Source of the DNA: Nansenia antarctica
Taxonomy: Eukaryota; Chordata; Actinopteri; Argentiniformes; Microstomatidae
Assembly: GCA_963989245.1 (NCBI GenBank)
Contig: OZ022348.1
Location: forward strand, 27,051,018-27,115,017
Reading direction: 5' to 3'
Length of the DNA: 64,000 nt
In this document: piece after piece, positions 21,342 to 35,925 of the stretch
How positions within the stretch are numbered: the first letter of the stretch is position 1
Layout: every line of letters begins with the position of its first letter
Made by a program: the position numbers and the translations under genes
Notes under the pieces: generated by a model
Told to the model about the DNA's origin: nothing
Seen by the model: only the letters and a program-made list of their open reading frames with translations
Database searches by the model: none

Positions 21342-24300
21342 GTCCCTCACTAACATTGTCCTCTTGGTGTCTCAGTATGTCCAGACAGACTCCCCCTCCA
21401 GTAAGTCCCTGGCAGGTCTGGTGGTGCAGCTGCTTCAGTTCCAGGAAGATGCGTTTGGACGGAGGGTCAACAACCCAGCCCTCACCAAGCTACCAGTAAG
21501 TAGGCCTACACCCTCCATAGAATGTACCAGTAAGTTGGCCTACACCCTCCATAGAATGTCATTGTGGCCGTAGAAGGCAACCAAGTGCAATTCTTACATC
21601 CTGTAGCCTACCCTTTTAAAGCCACTGTCAGTAATATTTTCAGACAGTGTGTGTGGTGATGGATGGTTCCTCCCTAATGATATGAGAGGAAAGACAGCCC
21701 CCCCCCCCCACACACGGCATGGAGACTCTCTGACTGAGCGGGCTTGTGTGAGCATCCGTGACCTTCCCTCCCTTTTCTGCCTCCGTCAGGCCAAGAGCTT
21801 CCTGGACTTCAAGGCAGGGGGCGCTCTGTGTCACATCCTGGGCTCTTCCTACAAGTTCAAGAGCGAGCAGGGCTGGTGAGTGGGACGCTTGCCTCGAAGC
21901 CACAATCTGTGACAGAAATGTCGCCACTCTTAAATGTATAGACAACTCTTGATGTAAGGAACAATGTGATGTCATAAACATGGGCGTTTTAAACATATTT
22001 TGAAGCTATACAGTGTTATGTTTACTTTCTTGTCTGTAAACATTGGAGTAAAACAGCTTTATATTATAGTTAGACAAGTTATATAAAGTTCACGAGTCAT
22101 CGATAGGTAATATTCTTCAACAATCAATGGGTATGAAAGTGCGTGTTTGCAGGCGGTGCAATGGGTATAAGTGAGAGTAATTACTGCTGTTGAAATGGGG
22201 TGTGAAAGGTTGACATCTTTGACGGGGTGATTCCTCTCGGAATCTCTGATATGCATTTACATTTTTTACACTTAGCAGACGCCTTTATCCAAAGCGACTT
22301 TCAACTTTTATATTTGTCTAAATAAGTGAATCATCTATCCATCAGTTATAGCATGAGAAAGTAATCTATGCTAGGACCGGGGGCCATTGGCATTCACAAT
22401 GCTAGAAGAAGGAATTAAGATATATAATATAATATCTATATATTATTAGACTACAGAGAGGTCTAAGGAGGGACAGTTAAGGTGTAGCCTGAAGAGATGG
22501 GTCTTCACTTTGCGACAGAAGATCCAGATTAGAACAGGTAAACAAACCGAGCCTCAGGTCGTTGCTCTCACACACCCCCATCTGTCTGCAGGCGGAGGTT
22601 TGACCTGCAGAACCCCTCCAGAATGGACCGCAACGTGGAGATGTTCTTGAACGTAGAGAAGACCCTCGTTCAGGTACGGCCCGCCACCGACGGAGGATCA
22701 CAATAGTTATTTTCTATTTTTTTAAAGTTTGTTTGCACAGGAAATCGACTTGGGGAGGAGGGGGGGGTATTCCATCAACGTCGCTAAAGGAACATCTAGG
22801 CTTATTTTGATAACAAACAAAACTGAGAGACTGCGATGTTGATGGAATACCCCCCATGGTGAGGTTGGTGCATAGGAAAAACACAACAATATATAAGCAA
22901 AAATAATTGAAAGCTGACTGATACACAGGGTTCTCCCAAAAGAATGTAAGAGCGGCGCTGTGTTGCCACGATGTGAACTTGGCGGCACCACAAAGTAAAC
23001 ATTACAACTGCAAATTAAACCACACGACCAGCCAAAAGTTTGGACACACTTTCCAATTCAATTGAGAATTGGGGAAGTGTGTCCAAACGTTTTGATTGGT
23101 ACTGTAGCTATTTAATAACGATGGATAGATAGCTATCTTTGATCACCAACAAGATCGTTGTTAAAAGGGAAATCGAAAGCCTGATGGGGGTACGGTGGGT
23201 TTTGATAACGCATTCCAGCGCCACATCCAGAGGAGAGCCCTGATGCATGGCGGCATGTATTCATCGTGACCAGCATGCGCGACACGCATCAACAGCCTGG
23301 ACTCCTCCTCTCATGGCGACCGTCCTACGTTAAACGTGTCTCTTTCTCGTTCTTTTCAGAACAACTGCCTGACTCGCCCAATCGTCTTCCTGTCCTCTGA
23401 CATTGAGCAGAAGCAGGCCAATAAGCTGAAAGACATCATCAAGAGACACCAGGTAAAGGCCCGCCCAGGCAAGAGTCACCAACCAATGGTATGATTTGGT
23501 CACTCGTCGTTCAGATAAACGCATGGAAGAGATGGAATGGTGAACTGTTAACTGTTAACTGTCATTTAGTGCCGAGGGTGAATAAAGTCGCCCCCCCCCC
23601 CCCGAATTGGTCAACCACCAAGAGTGGTTGGGTGTGACTTTATTCGCCCCCCCCCCAAAAAAAAAATGCATGAATGATGATGCTTTGTTTTATAGCCAAT
23701 CAAAGTGTTGTTGCTAGGTAGAATACCACATAAAACACCGGAATTCTGTGGCAGTTGGTGAGTTGATGACACCCCCCCTCCTTTATTGCCCCCCCCTGTA
23801 GGGCTCCATCACGGAGGACAAGTCCAAGGCTACCCACCACATCTACCCCTCCCCGTCTCAGCAGGAAGATGGTGAGCCGAGTGGAAGACATTTCAGAGCT
23901 CCTCTCCGCTGTATTTAGAATTCAGTCAAGTTTGAACAAAGCCAATTCTCTGTGTTTGGCTTTAACCTTGGGTATGTGTTTAACTATGGAATGTATACAT
24001 TGCTAATACGTGTGTGGGTGTGGGTGTTTGTGGCTGCCTGTGTGTGTTTGTGGTTGTGTGTGTTTGTGTTTGTGGTTGCGTGTGTGTGTGTGTGGTTGCG
24101 TGTGCGTGTGGGTGGCTGGTTGTATGTGTGTGTGTGTGTGTGGCTGCCTGTGTGTGTGTGGCTGCCTGTGGTTGCGTGTGGGTGGCTGTGTGTGTGTGTA
24201 TGTGTGGCTGCCTGTGTGTGTGTGTGGCTGCCTGTGTGTGTGTGTGTGTGTGTGTCTGCAGATGAGTGGCTGCGTCCGGTCATGCGTAAGGACAAGCAGG

Positions 24301-25383
24301 TGCTGGTTCACTGGGGGATGTACCCAGACAGGTGAGTGAGCTCCTCTCTCCTCCTGGATACTTATTATTTTTTTCATCTGATGTGTGAGCGGTTATTGAC
24401 CTTTGACCTCTGTCCCCTGCACGGCCAGCTATGACACCTGGGTGTCCACCAGCGACGTGGACGGAGACGTGGAGGACCCTCCTACCTCTGAGAAGCCCTG
24501 GAAGGTCAGGAGAATCCCTCCCTCCCCCCTCCCCCTTCCCTCTCTCTCTCTCACTCTCTCCCCCTCTCACACTCTCCCTCCCTCCCCCTCTCACACTCTC
24601 TCCCTCCCCCTCTCACACTCTCTCCCTCCCCTCCCTCCATCTCTCTCTCTAGCAGGGGTGGGCAATTATTTTTTTCCCAGGGGGCGAAATGAGCAACTGA
24701 AAATATTAGTTCGTTGCGGGCCGTACAACGATTCTGATTCTGGCTGGCCCACGAAAGATCGCATGATAATAAATTTTATTTTATTTTTTTTAAATATATT
24801 TTAAATAATTGTCTAATTATCTTATGGGTGGACTAAAACCGCATTGCTTTTATTTTGAAGCCCATTTATTCTCACAAATATTTTCAGTTGCTCATTTCGC
24901 CCCCTGGGAAAAAAATAATTGCCCAGGTCTGCGTCTAGCTGGTTAATCCCTGAACCTGGATATATCTCCAGTCACTTCTCCCTGTTGAGCATAATGACAT
25001 CCTCTCATCCTTTTCCTCTTCTTCTCCCCCTCCCCCCTTCTCTCTCAGGTGCACGCTAAGTGGGTCCTGGACATGGACGCCTTCAACGAGTGGATGAACG
25101 AGGAAGACTACGAGGTGGACGAGAACAAGAAGACCGTGAGCTTCCGCCAGAGGATCTTCCCCCGGGAGGAGGAGGTAGGCTGACCCCCTGCCTGTCTGTC
25201 TGACCCCCTGTCTGTCTGTCTGACCGTCTGTCTGTCTGTCCGTCTGACCCCCTGTCTGTGTGTCTGTCTGTCTGACCCCCTGTCTGTCTGTCTGACCCCC
25301 TGTCTGTCTGTCTGACCCCCTGTCTGTCTCTCTGTCTGTCTGACCGTCTGTCTGTCTGTCTGTCTGACCCCCTGTCTGTCTGT

Positions 25384-25418
<35 letters not shown>

Positions 25419-28400
25419 TGCCTGCCTGTCGGTCTGTCTGTTTGTCTGTCTGCCTGTCTATCTGCACTATCAGACATGTCTTGGTCTTGTACGCCTCTCT
25501 CTCTCTCTGTCTATCTGCCACCCATCCCTTCCAACTTTTCCTCGCTCTCTCTCTCCCCCCCTCCTCTCCTCACCACCGCATCCTCTTCTCCTCCCCCCCC
25601 CCCCACCCCCTCCTCCTCCTCCTTCCCCGCACTCCCCTCTGTGTGTGAGACCGTTCCATCCTCTCATTCTCTCGCTCTTTCTCTCATCCTCCACCCCCCC
25701 CCCCGCGTGGTTCTGATCAGTCTTCCCGTACACCCGATCGTAAGGAGCGCAAGGCCAACGCTGCCGGCAAGAAGAGGAGGCGCTCCCCCTCCCCCCCCAC
25801 CACCCCCGCAGAGTCCCGCAAGAAAGGAGGGAAGAAGGGGTAAGAGTGGCCCAGCACACACACAGACAGACACACACAGACAGACACACACAGACTCCTC
25901 ACACACAGACACACATACACAGACACAGACAGACAGACACACATACTAGGGCTGGGCAAACAATAAAAAATTATTTTTCGATAATCGCAAGAATTAACGA
26001 TCAATTATCGATTAATCGATAAGCTTTTTTTTTCATAAAAAAAAAAAAAAACTAGGGCAGAAATAACAAGCATGTTTTCCTTGGGGAAAAACTTTATTTG
26101 TGTTGCTATTGCACACATTCATTCATTCACATTCAAACTAGTCACTACAGTCAGATAACAATCCTCTTAAACAAGGCAGTGAGTAGCCTAAATTGTTTAA
26201 CTTAAAAACACATTTTACATTATAAATAAAAATATAGAAAATAAGTAACTCACCATAGGAGCAGTAAAAAAACAGTTACTCACAAATAGGAGGATGACTG
26301 AAAACGTTAGTGTCCTTAAGAGCGTCCAGCTTAACTTAAATTTAAACTCCAGCGAGAGACTGTAGGCGGCAGGCCTACTGGTTCTTGTTCAAAAAGATGA
26401 TCATGTTAACATGTTCAGGGGTGAGAGACGAACGCAATCTGGTGACAGTTAGGCCAGCCGCAGAAAACACTCGCTCCGAGGGCACCGAGGTTGCGGGGAT
26501 GCAGAGGTAGGTCCGCGCTAATTTGGCCAACCGAGGAAACCTTCTTTCGTTTAATTTCCACCAGTCAGTTGGGTCGCAGTTCAGGCCCGCAGAAGGCTCC
26601 CTCAGAAAGGTGCAAACTTCGGTTTCGATGGGGATGTCAGCAGCAGCGCCTGCTGCGTATTGCTCCCGGGGGAGCTGTGCCATGGCGCTGACCGGAGCAG
26701 GTGCTCCTGCTGGGGCTCCTTCGTCCTCCTCAGAGTCGGGCGATAGACATGGCCTCATCTCCTCCAGCCAGTGGGATAGGGCCTTCCATCTCCACTGACT
26801 GTCCAAGTTCGAGCAGTTTGTTCTTTGCGGCCTCTCTCTGTGCATCCGTAAGAAAGGGCAGGTGTTTATGACGTGGATCCAACATTGATGAGATGATGGG
26901 TGCGGATGACACCAACTCCTCAGATTCGACCTGAATAAATAATGAAAAAGAATAATCAATTGGCAAATTAGAAAAAAATGGCAACGCTGTACTGATTCAG
27001 GAAAAGGCCTACAATTTTTAACCCTACCTAACACATACCTTCATTCGGTGGCTGAGGGAAGACCGCACTTTGGCCTTGAATTCAGCGCATCTGGCCCCGT
27101 CATTTTCATTACGCAGGAGATGGGTGTTGAGGAGGCTGTAACATTAGGCAAGACATGTTTGTTTTTAAAGAGGCAAAATACTGTTTGTTTTTAAAGCATT
27201 TCATACACAAGGTAATTCAAATAAATGCTTTATATAAAACTAGATACAAGTTACATAGTAGTAGCCTAAGTTACAAAATTAGGAAGGGAGATAAAAATAT
27301 ATTTAATACCTGTAAGTGACTGGATACGTGTTGGAAATGGAGACCTCCTTCTCGCCAGACATGACCGTGGTTGCAGTCTTCAGGGCCTTCAGCACGGGCT
27401 GCGTTTCCTCCATCAGTTGCCAATACTCATCCTTCAGCTCCAGGACCCTGCCGTCCTGTAGCTTGGTCACCGTGCGATCTGACAGGACAGTTGCAACAGC
27501 CCATCGCTGCTCCTTGAGACGGTCGAACATGTCGCATACGCTGTTCCATCGGGTTTTACACGATTGTATAAGCTTATGTGCTGGAAGGCCCATCTGCTCC
27601 TGTTTCTTCTGGAGCGCTTTGGTCGCCACAGTACTGTGGTTGAAGTGGCTCACGAGTTTGGCAGCGGCAGAGATGACATGATACAAGTACAGTGCAAAAC
27701 CATCATGTATTGCTAGCTGGAGGGTGTGGGCGAAGCATGCTATGGAAATCCAGTTGACTCGGCCGGGTCTGTTGGCAGCAACTATATTTGCTGCGTTGTC
27801 GTGGACGCATGCAATAACGCGGCCTTCGATGTTCCACTGGGCTACAGAGTAATTTAGCTTCTCAGCTACGACGTCAGCTGTGTGGCAACTGGGCAGACTT
27901 TCAGTGACCAGGACGGCTGAGCCAATTTGCCAGTCTTCTCCGATGAAGTGAGCAGTGATTGTTATGTAACTCTCTGTATTGAGTGCCGTCCAGCAATCGG
28001 TAGTTACGGCAACCATGTCGCTAGCTAGTGCTAGCTTATTTAGCAGGTGCTGCTTCGACTCCTGGTAGCGCATTTCGATGCGCCTGGTTATGGAACGTCG
28101 CGATGGAACAGGATATGCTGGCTCGACTATTTGCATCAGCGCACAAAATCCTCTACCCTCGACAAAACTGAGCGGCAGAATATCTGTTTCAATTAATTTG
28201 CAGATGGCCATCGTTATTTTCTCTTCTCGTTGTGCATCACACCTCCCGCGTATAAGATGAGACATGATGGAGGGCTGAGAAGGTAGCGAAGGAGCAATCA
28301 GGGTCTGGTGTACGGTTTGCAGGTGGTATTTCATCTGGGTCGTCGTCGTATTTATAGGTCACTGCGCAGTGTTTGCAATGAATGAGGTCGCCTTTCAGAT

Positions 28401-30029
28401 CAAAATGCTCCCACACCATGCTATGTTTCGCTCGCTTCGCCATTTTCCAAGCAGTGTGTGTTCCAACAGTTTACCGCACAGCTGATTAATCAATTAAACA
28501 TGCAAGGTGCCTTTCAGGAAGTAGTGGAGATCGTGCACCTAGCCTATTACTGGAGGTTACACTAACGTACGGGAACTTGTTGCATCATGCCGTACTGCGT
28601 TGCGAAATTCAATGCGAAGGCAAATGCAAAGTTCATTTCTCACACATAATTATAAAATTAAAAATGTATTTAATTACACATAACGTGGACAAACTAATTT
28701 CCATTATTATTATTATTATAAAAAATAAAAAAATACAATTTATTAACGATTATCGAGCAAAATATTTTGTGATCGATCAATTATCGATCGTCGATCATTG
28801 ATGCCCACCCCTAACACATACACAGACAGACAGACAGACACACAGACAGACAGACAGAGACAGACAGGCACACATACGCACATACACAGACAGACACGCA
28901 GACAGACACGCAGACAGACACGCAGACAGACACGCAGACAGACACGCAGACAGACACGCAGACCGGCACGCAGACCGGCACGCAGACCGGCACGCAGACC
29001 GGCACGCAGACCGGCACACAGACAGGCACACATACGCATACACACAGACACACACACACGTGTGTATGTGTGTATTTTTATGTATGTATGTAGGATGGGA
29101 GGTCTGAGGGTGTTTCAGTTTTTTTATATATAAGAGAGAGATTCTCTTAACATATCATTCATATATATGAGAGAGAATAACTGATTTACAGTAGAATACC
29201 ATATATTCCTGTGGAAAGACACATTTTAGTCAGGGCCTCAAATGAAGGAGAGCCTCATAGCTAACATGGCTTCTGTTCCCGTTCATGTGAAAACGGAAAT
29301 CTCTTATCCAAACTGTGAAACAGACTGAACACGTCGTATCATCACATCCTCACCCCCACATCCCCTGAACTGCATTGTCCTGCCTTGGCTCTCCTCATTT
29401 GACCCCTGACCTGACCCCTAACCCCTGACCCTTGACCTGTCTCCTCCCCCACAGGAACCCGGGGCCCCACTGGAAGAGGCGTGGCCACCGCGAGGAGGAG
29501 GACGCGGAGGAGGACCTGACCAAGGACATGGAGGACCCCTCGCCCGTGCCTGGCCTGGAGGAGGTCACCCTGCCCAAAAACGGTGAGGAGAGACACTCCT
29601 CCCCTCCCCTCAGAGTAGAGCAGAGTGCTAGCTAGGCTGATGGAGCTCAGCTCTGTGAGAACCCAACTCTCAGCAGAGTAGAAACGGGCTTAATGGACCA
29701 GGTCCCAGCAGCAATGGCCCACTTCCTCTCCCCTCTCCTCCCCCCACCTCTCCTCCCCCCACCTCCCCTCCCTCTCCCCCCACCTCCCCTCCCCTCCTTC
29801 ACGACCCACAGCTTCTATTTCCGTTGTTGCAAAAAAAAAAAAAGCTTGCCATTGCAGTTCTGTCCCCCCAGGCAAGCCAATGCTGTCAAATGTTTTCCTC
29901 TTTTCTTCCCCCCTCTCTTTGTTCTGTTCTGTAATTCTTCATCCTTTGCTGTTTTTCTGTTCCGCAGTTAATCCCAAGAAAGACAGTGACAACACCCCTG
30001 TGAAAGGTGGAGCTGTGGCTGATTTGGGT

Positions 30030-30077
<48 letters not shown>

Positions 30078-31032
30078 CGAAAATCTGTCCATCTTTATTC
30101 AGAGCATTAACAGTTTGTGAATCTTAATAATTTGAATCGTATTATTAACATTGCAAGTCACATACATGCATAGGATCAAGTGATGGATAGACGTCTCATG
30201 AGTTCTCTCCTCTCTCCTCCTCTCTCTCTCTCTCCACCTCTCTCCTTATCCTCTCCTCTCTCTCTCCTCCTCCTCTCATGTTTCAGATGAACTGGAGGAC
30301 GACTCTGTGAACTCGGGAGGCAAGGTAACGTCCTGTTCTCTACAGCCTTTCCTCTGTGTCCTATAACCCCCTACATACACCTGTCCTATAAACCCCTACA
30401 TAAACCTGCACTATAAACCCCTACATATGTAGTAGCCTGCCACAAGGAGACTGGCTGGCTCCAGGGTAGCAGGGTGATCAGAGTCAGGCTGGAGGATGTT
30501 AAATCAACTGTTACGGTATTTCAGGTTGCCTGCTGTAACGCCTGAATTTCCCCATCAGGGATCAATAAAGTATATCTAGATAGCTAGCTAGCTTTCTAGC
30601 TATCTATCTAATGAAAGGCCTAAAATGTGGTCTGGAACCGTTACCTAATTCAAAGCTTGCATCAGCAGTAGAGGCAAAAAATGGCCTAAAAACACCACAG
30701 ATCTAGGATCAGAGCCCCTGTCCCCCAAATCGTAACCAGGGCCGTAACCAGGTGGGATTAACATTAACACGCCCTTACCCTGGATCAGCGGTTACTTAGA
30801 GAGATGAGACAGAAGTAGCACCAGACTATTAATAGCCCAGGTGTGCGTGCACCCCCCCCCACCAGAGCGCTGACGGAGCACCTCTCTGTCTCCCCCTGCA
30901 GGAGGATGAGGAGCAGGGCAAGGCGGAGGTGAACCGCCTCATCGACTCCAGCGAGGACAACGTGACGGAGCAGACCCACCACATCATCATCCCCAGCTAC
31001 GCCGCCTGGTTCGACTACAACTGGTGAGAGGG

Positions 31033-31063
<31 letters not shown>

Positions 31064-31123
31064 CTGTCTGTGTGTGTGTGTGTGTGTGTCTGTCTGTGTG
31101 TGTGTCTGTATGTGTGTGTCTGT

Positions 31124-31155
<32 letters not shown>

Positions 31156-31239
31156 CTGTGTCTCTCTCCCCTCTCCCCTGTGTTTATTGGAGTGTCTCTC
31201 TCTCTGTCTCTCTTTCTATCTCTCTCTCTCTCTCTCTTC

Positions 31240-31270
<31 letters not shown>

Positions 31271-34200
31271 CCTCTCTCCCTCTCTGCGTGTGTGTGTGCA
31301 TATGCTGTTTTCCCTGTGTTTATTGGAGTGTGTGTCCCTGTGTGTGTGTGTCCCTGCGTGTGTGTGTGTGACCGTTCTTTACCTCTCTGTCTTCCAGCAT
31401 CCATGAGATAGAGAGGAGGGCGCTGCCCGAGTTCTTCAACGGGAAGAACAAGTCAAAGTCTCCAGAGATGTGAGTTCACCATGACAACCCCCCCTTCACC
31501 ATGACAACCCACCTTCACCATGACAACCCCCCTTCACCATGACAACCCCCCTTCCACACCTCCACACCATGACACCCCCCTTCCACACCATGACACCCCC
31601 CTTCCACACTATGACACCCCCCTTCCACACTATGACACCCCCCTTCCACACTATGACACCCCCCTTCCACACTATGACACCCCCCTTCCACACTATGACA
31701 CCCCCCTTCCACACTATGACACCCCCCTTCCACACCTCCACCCCCCCCTTCCACACTATGACACCCCCCTTCCACACTATGACACCCCCCTTCCACACTA
31801 TGACACCCCCCTTCCACACTATGACACCCTCCTTTCACACTATGACACCCCCCTTCCACACTATGACACCCCCCTTCCACACTATGACACCCCCCTTCCA
31901 CACTATGACACCCCCCTTCCACACGATGACACCCCCCTTCCACACTATGACACCCCCCTTCCACACCTCCACACCCCCCTTCCACACTATGACACCCCCC
32001 TTCCACACACTGACACCCCCCTTCCACACTATGACACCCCCCTTCCACACTATGACACCCCCCCCTTCCACACGATGACACCCCCCTTCCACACTATGAC
32101 ACCCCCCTTCCACACTATGACACCCCCCCCTTCCACACACTGACACCCCCCCTTCCACACTATGACACCCCCCTTCCACACCATGACACCCCCCTTCCAC
32201 ACTATGACACCCCTTCCACACCTCCACAGGGATTAAAGTTCTCCGTCGCTACGACGGATTTCCGTCAATTTATTCCAAGTTGCGACGGATTTATTCCAAG
32301 TTGTGACGGATTTTACCTGGTGTAATATGATTTGTAGAGGCAGACAATCTATTTTGATGTCGGTATTAGGTATATAAATGATATATAATAGCCTACATAT
32401 AGGCCTTTATTGGCTACAACTATGCGACAGTAACAGAGCGGGGTGCACTGACGCTGAACCCCTCATAGTGATAAGTAGGTGGACATGGTGCGTGGTGCTG
32501 AAATAGCCGACATGCGGTGTGTAGTTTGAAAAAAGTAACGCCAGCTCAGTAAATCATTCAAACTTAATGTTTACTTATAGGCTATGTGACTGCACCACAC
32601 ATGTGAACAGTAACAAAGCAAATGCAGTTTAATTTGATGAAAAACATTGACAACAAAATCGGCGCAAAAAAAAAAAAGAAGCTGAATCCGCTTGATCATG
32701 GAGGGCGAGGGGTGGTGGTGCATAGGCTGCCTATATGCTCCTGAAACGACAGAGCAAACACGCTACCTTACTAGGGATAATAATTACAATGAGCCATTCA
32801 TTAAAAATAGAAAAAATAATATTAGGCTATTAAATCTCACTTAATGAGAAAACTGGCATCTCCCATCGGTCACTATTTGTTATCTGGTGATATGGACGTC
32901 TTTGAGTGTCTAGAAAAGCGCTATAAGTCTAATGTATTATTATTTTTTATTATTATTATGGACGTCACTTTAATCCAGCAGTTATCAAGGTTTTTATGCA
33001 CCAATCGATTCCTCTAGCGCGTCTTTATCACATTCATTGATGAAAAGGACGACTCGCATGTATAGGTGGAAGGGAACATTCATTGTGAGCACGTAAAATG
33101 TGAGTCCCACAACGGCTTTGCTTTGATGAAACCAGGTAGGATGAACGCATAGTTCGCTGTCCATTCCTGTTTAAATGCCCTGTTTTCACCGTCAACTTTC
33201 CTCTTTAGACCTTTGGAGAGTGACATTATGTTTCTCTTGCTAGCTAGCAGGTTAAATGTTTAGCTAACTTCACCCGACACGCAAACAACCAATCCAATAA
33301 TAATGTGACCTTGTCTGGGAGGAGGGGGGAATAATTATCACAATAAAAGTATGTTAAATAATTATTAGAATAAGTTAGGCTGCGCTACATCGTCAGTCCA
33401 CACATTTATTATTCAAAAATATGGAAAAGGGCGAAACTACGTTTCAACGTTGTTGAGAATCACAACACAAACTCGCTATTCAAGTCCAAAACACTGCAAC
33501 AAAATGGATTGGACTGCTACCTAGTTAACTATAACACTACTGTACATTGTTTAGCAGGCTCACAAAACAAGCTGTGTTAGTTGACTAGCGATGTGTCATT
33601 GATTTTCTACAACGCGGAAATGTATTTACATTTTTCGAAAGAAAAGTCAAAGCATTAGAACGTAGAACGGAAAAACGCACGCGCGCTTTGTGCACGGAAA
33701 GCCACCGCACCGGCTCCGATTTGGCCTGATTTTTTTTTTTCCGTTAGGAGATTTTGTTTTTGCTTTAATCCCTGCCTCCACACCCCCCTTCCACACTATG
33801 ACACCCCCCTTCCACACTATGACACCCCCCTTCCACACTATGACACCCCCCTTCCACACTATGACACCCCCCTTCCACACTATGACACCCCCCCTTCCAC
33901 ACTATGACACCCCCCTTCCACACCATGACACCCCCCTTCCACACTATGACACCCCCCTTCCACACTATGACACCCCCCTTCCACACTATGTGTGTGTCTA
34001 ACCTGTGTGAAGTCATCACTTCCTGTCATATACCTGTCCTACTGTGTGTCTGACCTGTGTGATGTCACTTCCTGTCAGATACCTGGCGTACCGTAACTTC
34101 ATGATCGACACGTACCGCCTGAACCCTCAGGAGTACCTGACCTCCACGTCCTGCCGCAGGAACCTGACGGGAGACGTGTGCGCCGTCATGAGGTGAGGGG

Positions 34201-34411
34201 GTCAAAGGTCAAAGGTCGCCTCCAGTGGGGTGGCGTCCCAATGTCATTCCCCGAACAAAGTCATCCCCCCATGTTGGACGCTAGTCGTCACATTTGTATC
34301 TGCAACAATAGTAACTGTTGTTTATCTTTCTTTCTTTCTCTCTTTCTTTCTTTCTTTTTTTTCTTTCTTTCTTTCTCTCATTCTCTTTTTCGTTCTTTCT
34401 CTCGCTCTCCC

Positions 34412-34445
<34 letters not shown>

Positions 34446-35891
34446 CCTCTCTCTCTCTCTCTCCCCCTCTCTCTCTCCCCCTCCCTCTCTCCCTCCCCTC
34501 CCTCCCTCTCTCCCTCCCCCCCTCTCTCTCTCCCTCCCTTCCTCTCTCCCTCTCTCTCCCCCCCCCCCTCTCTCTCTCTCCCCCCCCCCCCCCCTCTCTC
34601 TCTCTCCCTCCCTTCCTCTCTCCCCCCCCCTCTCTCTCTCTCCCTCCCTTCCTCTCTCCCTCTCTCTCCCCCCCCCCCTCTCTCTCTCTCCCCCCCCCCC
34701 CCCCCTCTCTCTCTCTCCCTCCCTTCCTCTCTCCCCCCCCCTCTCTCTCTCTCCCTCCCCCCCCCCCTCCTCCATAGGGTCCATGCGTTTCTAGAGCAGT
34801 GGGGGCTGGTGAACTACCAGGTGGACGCAGAGAGCCGGCCCCTCCCCATGGGCCCCCCGCCCACCCCCCACTTCAACGTGCTGGCCGACACCCCCTCTGG
34901 CCTCATGCCCATGCACCACCGCCCCCCACAGGTCAGCACAAGAACTGCAGCCTTATTTCACCCCCCTGCTCGTGATGTGTCTAAAGGGCTAGGTACCATT
35001 TCAACCACGAGCCCCATTGTTGTTGTTTTTAATTCTCCGTCATTGTCCACGGGTGTGATTGTTATCTGCCTGGATAGGTGTAACCAACATGGCGCTTAGC
35101 TTCTGGTGCAGCGTCCGCCATGTTGCTTTCACCGATCAGTGGTTGGAGATCTGTGGGTCGGGTACTTCAGTGTACAGACAGATTGGTTGGACGCGTCACA
35201 TGACAAGAACATTGTAATAGCTTCACGCAGGTCCCAAACAAGGGATTGACTGTCGTAATGGTCTCCTTTTTTATGCTTTGACCTTTTTTTTTAAAATTAT
35301 TTGTCCGCCCCTTTTTTCCTTTTGGGGATAGATCAGCTTTGAAATGAGTAAATAGAGCTTAAGTTCTATCATATCATATCAAACAATAGGGATTGACTGT
35401 CGTAATGGCTTGGAAGTTAGTAAGTAAAACTTAAATTCTACCAGATACCATTGCTTGCATTGATGTTTGCCCTCCCCTCCCTCCCTCCCTCCCTCCCTCC
35501 TTCCCACTACCTCCCTCCTCTCCTCTCCCCTCCCTCTCTCCCTCCTCTCCCTCCTTCCCTCCCTCCCCCTCTACCCCCCTCCCTCCCTCACCCCCCTCCC
35601 TCCCTCCCTCCTTAGATCCCCTCGGGCCAGCAGATGTTGTCCTTCCCAGACAAGGGCAAAGACAAGCCCACGGACCTGCAGAACTTCGGCCTGCGCACGG
35701 ACCTCTACTCCAAGAAGAACCCCAAGGTACCGCCCCCCCTTCCAGGGTTCCCGCGCTGGTCTTAAAAAGCAGTAAAGTCTCAAATCTGATTCATCAGGCC
35801 TAAAAAGGTCTTACACTTCAGTTATTCGGTCTAATAATGAGGTGCTAGGTGCAAAATATTATGACATTATAGACTCAAAATTTCGTTTGTT

Positions 35892-35925
<34 letters not shown>

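Larger units (their letters stand above)
19892..21375 (+). other. smarcc1: smarcc1 intron 1
   Basis: Contains the duplicated donor, repeated GCTAGCTTAGCTTAGCT motifs to about 20035, two long CA microsatellites and a GT tract just before exon 2. No transposon was recognised. Confidence 0.8.

Noticed and set aside
31496..32227. Long open frames on both strands across the CCACACTATGACACCCC repeats
   Set aside because: The 21-bp unit has no stop in several frames, so the frames are a product of the repeat. Composition and position inside a smarcc1 intron argue against coding.
35467..35775. 102-codon frame over exon 18
   Set aside because: It is a shadow frame of exon 18 and its CT-rich acceptor region. 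The true frame is defined by LQNFGLRTDLYSKKNPK.
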